From the NCBI GenBank assembly GCA_012516755.1, contig JAAYWE010000230.1, positions 1 to 10,326 of the forward strand: DNA of 10,326 nucleotides, in the 5' to 3' direction. Origin of the DNA: Treponema sp. Lineage in GTDB: Bacteria > Spirochaetota > Spirochaetia > Treponematales > Rectinemataceae. Position 1 is the first letter of the stretch. The number at the start of each line of letters is the position of its first letter. The translations under genes and the position numbers were made by a program. Under the pieces are notes generated by a model. That model was given only the letters and a program-made list of their open reading frames with translations. It was not told the origin of the DNA and did not search any database. Below, piece after piece: positions 5,784 to 10,326 of this stretch.

Positions 5784-7106
5784 ATGGCTAATACACTCGT
5801 CGATATCTTCAGGGTCAAGGAATTAAAGGATAGAATTCTCTTTTCCCTGCTATGGCTCGCGATTTTCCGCCTGGGTACATACTTGCCCATTCCCGGAATC
5901 AATGCAAGCGCGCTGCAATCATATTTCGCGCAGCAATCCAGCACTGGTAGCGGCGGTATCACCGATTACCTAAATTTCTTTGCTGGTGGCGCGTTCAAGA
6001 ATTTTTCGCTCTTTATGATGGGCGTAATGCCTTATATCAGCGCACAGATAATCATGCAGCTATTGATCGTCATTTTTCCCAAGCTGAAAGCAATAGCCGA
6101 GGAAGAAGGTGGTCGTCGGAAGATTTCTCGCTGGACAAAGATTGGAACGATCGTAGTTGCAATCATTCAGAGTTTCTCGGTGACCGTATGGGCAGATCGC
6201 ATACCCAATGCAATCGTCATGTCCAACCGTACGCTCTATACGATAATAGCCATACTCACAGTTACGACAGGCACTATGTTCCTTGTTTGGATAGGCGAAC
6301 AGATAACCAAGCGCGGCATCGGAAATGGAATCTCTCTTTTGATTTTTGCTGGTATTGTGGCAAGGCTTCCAAACGCTTCCTACGAACTCATAAAAAGCAT
6401 TCAGCGGGGAGAAATTAACGCAGTATACGCGATAGTAGTGTTGGCAATGTTCGTTGCGGTTGTGGGGCTCGTAGTCATCGAACAGCAAGGAGAGAGAAAG
6501 ATACCTGTAAACTATGCCAAGAGAATTGTCGGACGCAGAATGTATGGGGCTCAGAACACCTATATCCCATTCAAGATCAATCCTTCGGGCGTAATTCCAG
6601 TCATCTTTGCTTCGAGTCTTCTTACTTTTCCCTTGCAGATTGCACAGAGTTTCGGTGTTCAGGCAAAGTGGCTCAGGGATTTCTCGTATTGGCTTAGACC
6701 TAGTGGGTTTTGGTATAATTTATTCTATGTCATTTTTATCGTCTTCTTTGCATATTTCTATACACAGGTTACACTGAACCCGCAGGAGATCTCCAAGAAT
6801 ATCCGCGAAAACGGAGGATCTATTCCGGGCATTCGAAGCGATAAAATGGAAGAATACCTTACCAGGGTTTTGAATCGCATCATACTTCCCGGAGCGCTGT
6901 ATCTAGCCCTAATCGCGCTTATCCCGACGCTGGTGCAACAGATGTTCAACTTCCCGAGTGAGCTGGCTTATCTGCTTGGTGGTACTTCCTTGCTCATTCT
7001 TGTGGGAGTCGATCTCGATACCATGGCACAGGTTGAGGCTATCCTCAAGATGCACCATTATGACGGTCTTGTACGCAAAGGCCGTATCAAGTCGAGGAAC
7101 CTCTAG
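5784..7106 (+). CDS. secY: Protein translocase channel subunit SecY
   Basis: SecY forms the inner-membrane channel through which SecA or the ribosome passes unfolded secretory and membrane proteins. The 440 residues are the usual length, and I can see ten hydrophobic segments, near residues 18-36, 76-98, 118-136, 150-172, 182-200, 212-235, 266-290, 308-330, 367-388 and 394-412. The plug region (DYLNFFAGGAFKNFSLF, 61-77) follows GTYLPIPGIN (31-40). GEQITKRGIGNGISLLIFAG and VNYAKRIVGRRMYG are conserved cytoplasmic signatures that contact SecA and the ribosome, and the tail LVRKGRIKSRNL is typical. The ATG has GGGAG only three bases upstream, or AAGG nine bases upstream. A 52-nt gap follows it, the largest in the window. 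Confidence 0.98.
   Translation: MANTLVDIFRVKELKDRILFSLLWLAIFRLGTYLPIPGINASALQSYFAQQSSTGSGGITDYLNFFAGGAFKNFSLFMMGVMPYISAQIIMQLLIVIFPKLKAIAEEEGGRRKISRWTKIGTIVVAIIQSFSVTVWADRIPNAIVMSNRTLYTIIAILTVTTGTMFLVWIGEQITKRGIGNGISLLIFAGIVARLPNASYELIKSIQRGEINAVYAIVVLAMFVAVVGLVVIEQQGERKIPVNYAKRIVGRRMYGAQNTYIPFKINPSGVIPVIFASSLLTFPLQIAQSFGVQAKWLRDFSYWLRPSGFWYNLFYVIFIVFFAYFYTQVTLNPQEISKNIRENGGSIPGIRSDKMEEYLTRVLNRIILPGALYLALIALIPTLVQQMFNFPSELAYLLGGTSLLILVGVDLDTMAQVEAILKMHHYDGLVRKGRIKSRNL
6689..6719 (+). promoter_or_regulatory. Possible internal promoter inside secY (extended -10)
   Basis: TGGTATAAT at 6711-6719 is a perfect extended -10 element (TGn plus TATAAT). A weak -35-like TTGGCT lies at 6689-6694, with a long 19-nt spacer. 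It could start transcripts that run through the end of secY into rpmJ and the alpha block. However, the same bases encode Trp-Tyr-Asn (TGG TAT AAT) in a membrane segment of SecY, so chance is a real alternative. This is an inference from sequence match only. Confidence 0.2.
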
Positions 7107-7158
7107 AAATTTTTGCGCGAATAGGATTTAATTGCGTGTTTTGTAATAGGGGGAACCC
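7107..7158 (+). other. 52-nt spacer at the spc/alpha block boundary
   Basis: This is the longest non-coding stretch in the window. It lies where many bacteria carry adk, map and infA. It is AT-rich at first and ends with the AGGGGG Shine-Dalgarno sequence of rpmJ at 7148-7153. A TAATAG at 7144-7149 resembles a -10 box but has no properly spaced -35. A bulged six-pair stem (CGCGAAT with ATTGCG) is too weak to call a terminator. I see no gene in it. Confidence 0.6.
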
Positions 7159-7272
7159 ATGAAGGTTAGAACAAGCGTCAAGAAAATTTGTGATAAATGC
7201 AAGATAATACGGCGCAATGGTGTGGTTAGGATTGTCTGCAGTAATCCTAAACATAAACAGAAACAAGGCTAA
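7159..7272 (+). CDS. rpmJ: 50S ribosomal protein L36, zinc-binding form
   Basis: L36 (bL36) is the smallest large-subunit protein and helps fold 23S rRNA near the GTPase centre. I read this 37-residue frame directly: it starts MKVRTSVKKICDKCK, continues IIRRNGVVRIVCSNPKHKQ and ends QG before TAA 7270-7272. The zinc ligands of the C+ form are present as Cys11, Cys14, Cys27 and His32. AGGGGG at 7148-7153 lies five bases before the ATG. It opens the alpha block, 16 nt ahead of rpsM. The length and motif are exactly as expected for the family. Confidence 0.97.
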   Translation: MKVRTSVKKICDKCKIIRRNGVVRIVCSNPKHKQKQG

Positions 7273-7288
7273 GAGCAGGAGGAAGCTC

Positions 7289-7660
7289 ATGGCAAGAATT
7301 GCGGGAGTCGATCTCCCTAATAAACATGTCGATATTGCTCTTACGTATATCTATGGTATTGGGCGGGCAAGTGCTCAAAAGATTTGCGAAACCACAGGCA
7401 TCGATGCCAATAAGAAAATCAATGAGCTTTCCAATGAAGAGATTGCTGAGCTTCGCAAAGTCATAGAAAACGACTATAAGGTCGAGGGTCGTCTAAGAAC
7501 CGAAGTAGCTTTGAATATCAAGCGCCTCATGGATATTGGCTGCTATCGTGGCCTACGCCATCGCAGAGGTCTTCCGGTTCGCGGTCAGCGTACCAGGACG
7601 AACTCGCGTACGCGGAAAGGCAAGAGAAAGACCGTTGCAAACAAGAAGAAAGCTGTTTAA
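7289..7660 (+). CDS. rpsM: 30S ribosomal protein S13
   Basis: S13 (uS13) lies at the top of the small-subunit head, contacts L5 through inter-subunit bridges and touches P-site tRNA with its basic tail. The 123 residues begin MARIAGVDLPNKHVDIALTY with the GIG turn at 23-25 and end in the signature RGLPVRGQRTRTNSRTRKG (93-111) plus a Lys-rich tail. I chose ATG 7289, where AGGAGG at 7277-7282 lies six bases upstream. A longer in-frame start at 7217 would read through rpmJ in another frame and add 24 residues unlike any S13. In E. coli the leader of this gene holds the S4 repression site; I could not verify one here. Confidence 0.97.
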   Translation: MARIAGVDLPNKHVDIALTYIYGIGRASAQKICETTGIDANKKINELSNEEIAELRKVIENDYKVEGRLRTEVALNIKRLMDIGCYRGLRHRRGLPVRGQRTRTNSRTRKGKRKTVANKKKAV

Positions 7661-7663
7661 CAG

Positions 7664-7668
7664 AGGAG
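7664..7668 (+). promoter_or_regulatory. Shine-Dalgarno sequence that favours a GTG start for rpsK
   Basis: AGGAG at 7664-7668 is seven bases from GTG 7676 but only one base from the in-frame ATG 7670. Spacing therefore points to GTG 7676 as the start of S11. Confidence 0.65.
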
Positions 7669-7675
7669 CATGAAC

Positions 7676-8068
7676 GTGGCTGCGACTACGACAAAAACCA
7701 AGAAGAGAAAAGAAAAAAAGAGTGTCTATGAAGGGAACGTATATATTCAGGCGACTTTCAACAATACAATTGTAACCGTGACAGACCTCAACGGCAACGC
7801 CATTGCATGGTCGAGCTCCGGAAGCCACGAATTCCGTGGTGCAAAGAAATCTACACCTTTTGCCGCACAGACCGTGACCGAAGCCGCCATACAGAAGGCT
7901 ATGCAAGCTGGTCTGCGAGAAGCGCATGTCTATGTCAAAGGACCTGGAATTGGACGCGAATCCGCGATTAGACAGCTCGGTGTTATGGGGCTCAAGGTAA
8001 AGTCGATCAATGATGTTACGCCGATTCCTCATAACGGCTGTAGGCCTCGCAAGGCTCGCCGCATCTAG
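7676..8068 (+). CDS. rpsK: 30S ribosomal protein S11
   Basis: S11 (uS11) forms part of the small-subunit platform, near the mRNA exit and the E site. From GTG 7676 the product is 130 residues. It begins MAATTTKTKKRKEKKSVYEG, then GNVYIQATFNNTIVTVTDLN, KSTPFAAQTVTEAA, VYVKGPGIGRESAIRQL and the ending DVTPIPHNGCRPRKARRI, all standard for the family. The GNAISWASAGALGF region of typical S11 reads GNAIAWSSSGSHEF here, a mild local divergence. I prefer the GTG over the ATG at 7670 because of Shine-Dalgarno spacing and because the resulting MA start fits; the ATG would add only two residues. Confidence 0.96.
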   Translation: MAATTTKTKKRKEKKSVYEGNVYIQATFNNTIVTVTDLNGNAIAWSSSGSHEFRGAKKSTPFAAQTVTEAAIQKAMQAGLREAHVYVKGPGIGRESAIRQLGVMGLKVKSINDVTPIPHNGCRPRKARRI

Positions 8069-8083
8069 GAGGGGGTTACAAAA

Positions 8084-8719
8084 ATGGCTCGATATATTGG
8101 ACCTGTATGCAGACTGTGCCGCGCCGAGAACAGGAAGCTCTTTTTGAAGGGAGATCGCTGCAAGAGCGATAAATGTCCTATCAACAAAAAAAGGCTTCCT
8201 CCTGGAAAGGCCCCAAAAACCCGCATGGGAAAGAAGTCAGAATATGCGGTGCAGCTACGCGAGAAGCAGGCCTTGAAACGCAATTACGGCCTTATGGAGC
8301 GCCAGTTCCACAACTTGTTCGATGAATCTCTGAGGCTCCCCGGCAAGACGGGCGATAACCTTATTATTCTCCTTGAGAGACGTTTGGATAATGTTGTTTA
8401 CCGCTTACATTTTGCAAGTTCACGCGCGCAGGCTCGTCAATTGGTCAATCATGGCCATATAGCTATTAATGGGAAGCGAGTCGATATAGCTTCAAGCCTC
8501 GTAAAGCCGGGTGATGTTATCTCGGTTATAGGACAAGCAAAGAAGATGGATTCGATCCGCCATGCCCTAGAGGAAGTTCAAAAATCCGGCGTCATGCCAT
8601 GGCTCGAAGTCAATGCGGACGAGATGACTGGTCGATATGTCATCAATCCACAGCGCCAAGATGTCACTGATACGCTGGATATCAAGGAACAGCTGGTAGT
8701 CGAGTTGTACTCGAAATAA
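8084..8719 (+). CDS. rpsD: 30S ribosomal protein S4, zinc-binding form
   Basis: S4 (uS4) nucleates assembly of the 16S rRNA 5' domain and flanks the mRNA entry channel; in E. coli it also represses the alpha operon. The 211 residues carry a zinc knuckle at the N-terminus with Cys9, Cys12, Cys26 and Cys31, which E. coli S4 lacks. The S4 RNA-binding domain spans about residues 97-160 (LERRLDNVVYRLHFASSRAQ, then ARQLVNHGHIAINGKRVDI). A purine-rich AGGAGGGGG at 8067-8075 begins in the rpsK stop. The gene ends in tandem stops TAA TAA (8717-8722). Its presence between rpsK and rpoA matches E. coli, whereas I recall Borrelia keeping rpsD elsewhere. Confidence 0.98.
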   Translation: MARYIGPVCRLCRAENRKLFLKGDRCKSDKCPINKKRLPPGKAPKTRMGKKSEYAVQLREKQALKRNYGLMERQFHNLFDESLRLPGKTGDNLIILLERRLDNVVYRLHFASSRAQARQLVNHGHIAINGKRVDIASSLVKPGDVISVIGQAKKMDSIRHALEEVQKSGVMPWLEVNADEMTGRYVINPQRQDVTDTLDIKEQLVVELYSK

Positions 8720-8731
8720 TAAGGAGCGGAA

Positions 8732-9787
8732 ATGGCTCGAAAAAGCCTACTTAAAGGGTTCAAGAGGCCAAAAGGCATCACATACGAACAAAGCGAGTCC
8801 ACAGACACTTATGGCAAGTTTATAGCATATCCTTTTGAGCCTGGATACGGAACTACCGTTGGAAATACTCTGCGCCGCATTCTCTTATCCTCAATTCAGG
8901 GCTATGCAATCACCGCAGTCCGCATTACCCGATACGATGAGGAAGGTTTGCCACACGTTATTACAAGCGAATTCGAGACGATTCCGGGAGTATTCGAAGA
9001 TACCATCGAGGTGCTAAACAACTTGAAGAAACTCAGGTTGAAGCTACCAGGTGATAAGGAAGAGCTTACTCTCGACTATGAGATACAAGGCCTCGAAGAA
9101 ATCTATGGTAGTTTCTTTGCAGAACAGGGTTCGCTCATAGTGCTCAATCCGGACCTTAAGATTGCGACACTCGAACCATCCGTCCACCTAGGGCTCGAAC
9201 TCCAGGTAAACCTGGGCCGTGGCTATGTGCCAAGCGAAGTCAACGAAAAATATATCGATGTTGTCGGCACAATTCCCATGGATGCTATTTTTACGCCGGT
9301 AAGAAAGGTAAAATATTCTATCGAACCTACCCGTGTAGGTCAGCGCTCGGACTATGATAAGTTGGTGCTGGAGATCTGGACTGATGGCACAATTCGCCCT
9401 GAAGATGCTCTCGGAGAAGCCGGAAAAATCGCAAAAGATCATTTCTTGATCTTTGTGAATTTCGATGAGAGCGAAGCCGGTGGCGAAGAAATAAGCGACG
9501 AAATAGAAGAACGTGTACGCCAGATACTAAATATGCCCGTGGAAGAGCTCGAGCTTTCGGTGCGATCCTTCAATTGCCTAAAGAATGCCAATATCAGAAC
9601 GATAGGTGATCTCACCAAGAAAACAGAAGAAGAAATCACCAAGACGCGAAACTTTGGCAAGAAATCGTTACAGGAAATAAAGACCAAACTTGCCGAATGG
9701 AACCTGATCCTCGGTATGTCGGATTATTCTGCGCTGAAGAATCACATCAAACTCAATATGAAAAAGGAAGAGAGCGATGAATCATAA
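8732..9787 (+). CDS. rpoA: DNA-directed RNA polymerase alpha subunit
   Basis: RpoA dimerises to scaffold assembly of the beta and beta' subunits, and its C-terminal domain binds UP elements and activators. The 351 residues show the N-terminal domain (about 1-235) with the dimerisation and assembly signature GTTVGNTLRRILLSSIQGYA (40-59). A flexible acidic linker follows near 245-262, then the C-terminal helix-hairpin-helix domain from about 270. The DNA-contact residues known from E. coli are present as Arg278 (R265), Asn281 (N268), Gly309, Lys311 and Ser312 (G296, K298, S299). AAGGAG at 8721-8726 lies five bases before the ATG. The start LLKGFKRPK resembles spirochaetal RpoA. Its TAA at 9785-9787 lies inside rplQ. 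Confidence 0.98.
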   Translation: MARKSLLKGFKRPKGITYEQSESTDTYGKFIAYPFEPGYGTTVGNTLRRILLSSIQGYAITAVRITRYDEEGLPHVITSEFETIPGVFEDTIEVLNNLKKLRLKLPGDKEELTLDYEIQGLEEIYGSFFAEQGSLIVLNPDLKIATLEPSVHLGLELQVNLGRGYVPSEVNEKYIDVVGTIPMDAIFTPVRKVKYSIEPTRVGQRSDYDKLVLEIWTDGTIRPEDALGEAGKIAKDHFLIFVNFDESEAGGEEISDEIEERVRQILNMPVEELELSVRSFNCLKNANIRTIGDLTKKTEEEITKTRNFGKKSLQEIKTKLAEWNLILGMSDYSALKNHIKLNMKKEESDES

Positions 9788-10199
9788 GATGGGCTATAAC
9801 AAATTGAACCGCGATGCCGCTCACCGCAAAGCAATGATCCGGAATCAGGTCAGCATGCTTTTCAGACAAGAAAAAATTATAACCACTAAGGCAAAAGCTC
9901 TAGAGACAAGGCGACAGGCGGAAAGACTCATCACCAGGGCTAAAGTCGATTCGGTACACAACCGCAGAATCGTGTCTAGCAGAGTCTGTGGCGAAGATGT
10001 AGTTGCAAAGCTTTTCACCGATATAGCACCGCGTTTCAAGGAACGCAACGGCGGATACACAAGGATTATCAAACTCGGGAATCGCGCAAATGATGCGGCT
10101 AGTCTGGTCGTATTAGAGCTCGTAGGTCAGAAGGCCGACGAAAAGAAGAACGAACGCGATAAGCGCAAGGCGCAACGCAAAGCCAAAAAGCAAGCCTAG
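9777..10199 (+). CDS. rplQ: 50S ribosomal protein L17
   Basis: L17 (bL17) lies near the polypeptide exit tunnel on the large subunit. The 140 residues begin MNHKMGYNKLNRDAAHRKAM, matching the family start MRHRKxGRKLNRxxxHR. They continue with the conserved basic helix KIITTKAKALETRRQAERLI and the IIKLGNRANDAASLVVLELV segment ending near residue 117. A lysine- and arginine-rich tail of about 23 residues follows. The ATG lies 11 nt before the end of rpoA in a different frame, with AAGGA at 9764-9768 eight bases upstream, so the two genes are probably translationally coupled. No terminator follows; only 22 nt separate it from the next ORF. Confidence 0.97.
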   Translation: MNHKMGYNKLNRDAAHRKAMIRNQVSMLFRQEKIITTKAKALETRRQAERLITRAKVDSVHNRRIVSSRVCGEDVVAKLFTDIAPRFKERNGGYTRIIKLGNRANDAASLVVLELVGQKADEKKNERDKRKAQRKAKKQA

Positions 10200-10221
10200 A
10201 GTTCGCAGGGAGGAAGGGGAA

Positions 10222-10326
10222 ATGTCTAAAGCTCATAGAGGTAAAGGTCTTAAAGAAGTTCCCGCCGGCGGACGAGGCACTTGTCCCATCTGCGGGCGTA
10301 CCGGAGTTAAGATTATATATGAACAA
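10222..10326 (+). CDS. Small zinc-ribbon-like protein of unknown function (3' end outside window)
   Basis: I cannot name this gene. The ATG at 10222 is preceded by a strong purine run, GGGAGGAAGGGG (10208-10219), and 35 codons stay open to the window edge. The visible part has a basic, glycine-rich start (MSKAHRGKGLKEVPAGGRG), then Cys21 and Cys24 in CPICGRTGVK, then IIYEQ. A CxxC knuckle followed by a beta-like strand is what the first half of a zinc ribbon looks like; a second Cys pair would be expected downstream. Its position 22 nt after rplQ, with no terminator between, suggests co-transcription with ribosomal genes, and its basic character would suit an RNA- or ribosome-associated role. 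That role is inference. Confidence 0.75.
   Translation, partial: MSKAHRGKGLKEVPAGGRGTCPICGRTGVKIIYEQ

Noticed and set aside
7107..7158. Possible terminator or promoter in the secY-rpmJ spacer
   Set aside because: The only stem is a bulged six-pair helix with no following T run, and the TAATAG near the end has no -35 at a workable distance.
7217..7288. An upstream start that would lengthen S13 by 24 residues
   Set aside because: It runs through rpmJ in another frame, adds residues unlike S13, and ignores the strong AGGAGG six bases before ATG 7289.

Overview
The window is one continuous stretch of the conserved S10-spc-alpha ribosomal protein cluster. Everything is on the + strand, with almost no non-coding DNA. 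It begins inside rpsC and runs rplP-rpmC-rpsQ (end of the S10 block), then rplN-rplX-rplE-rpsN-rpsH-rplF-rplR-rpsE-rpmD-rplO-secY (spc block), then rpmJ-rpsM-rpsK-rpsD-rpoA-rplQ (alpha block). It ends 35 codons into a small cysteine-containing ORF that I cannot name.

The most likely source is a spirochaete of the Treponema/Spirochaeta kind. The RpoA N-terminus (LLKGFKRPK) and its overall wording resemble treponemal RpoA as I remember it. The adk, map and infA genes that often sit between secY and rpmJ are all missing, as I recall for Treponema and Borrelia. The base composition looks moderate. rpsD inside the alpha block is the main departure from the Borrelia-like arrangement. This assignment rests on recalled sequence likeness and gene order, not on a search.

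The genes are packed as one probable polycistronic unit. Most junctions are 2 to 18 nt, and three neighbours overlap: rplX/rplE and rpmD/rplO by 1 nt, and rpoA/rplQ by 11 nt. Nearly every gene has a clear purine-rich Shine-Dalgarno sequence. I saw no convincing terminator anywhere. The only sizeable gap is 52 nt between secY and rpmJ, at the usual spc/alpha boundary. The products build the small and large ribosomal subunits. The exceptions are the protein-export channel SecY, which serves nascent membrane proteins, and the alpha subunit of RNA polymerase.

I found no mobile element, CRISPR array, RNA gene or unknown multi-gene system; this is a core housekeeping locus. The points worth a second look are modest: the unnamed zinc-ribbon-like ORF after rplQ, a long Arg/Glu-rich tail on S3, an N-terminal extension on L5, a perfect extended -10 box inside secY, the missing adk-map-infA block, and an all-cysteine-bearing set of zinc-type ribosomal proteins (S4, S14, L24, L36).
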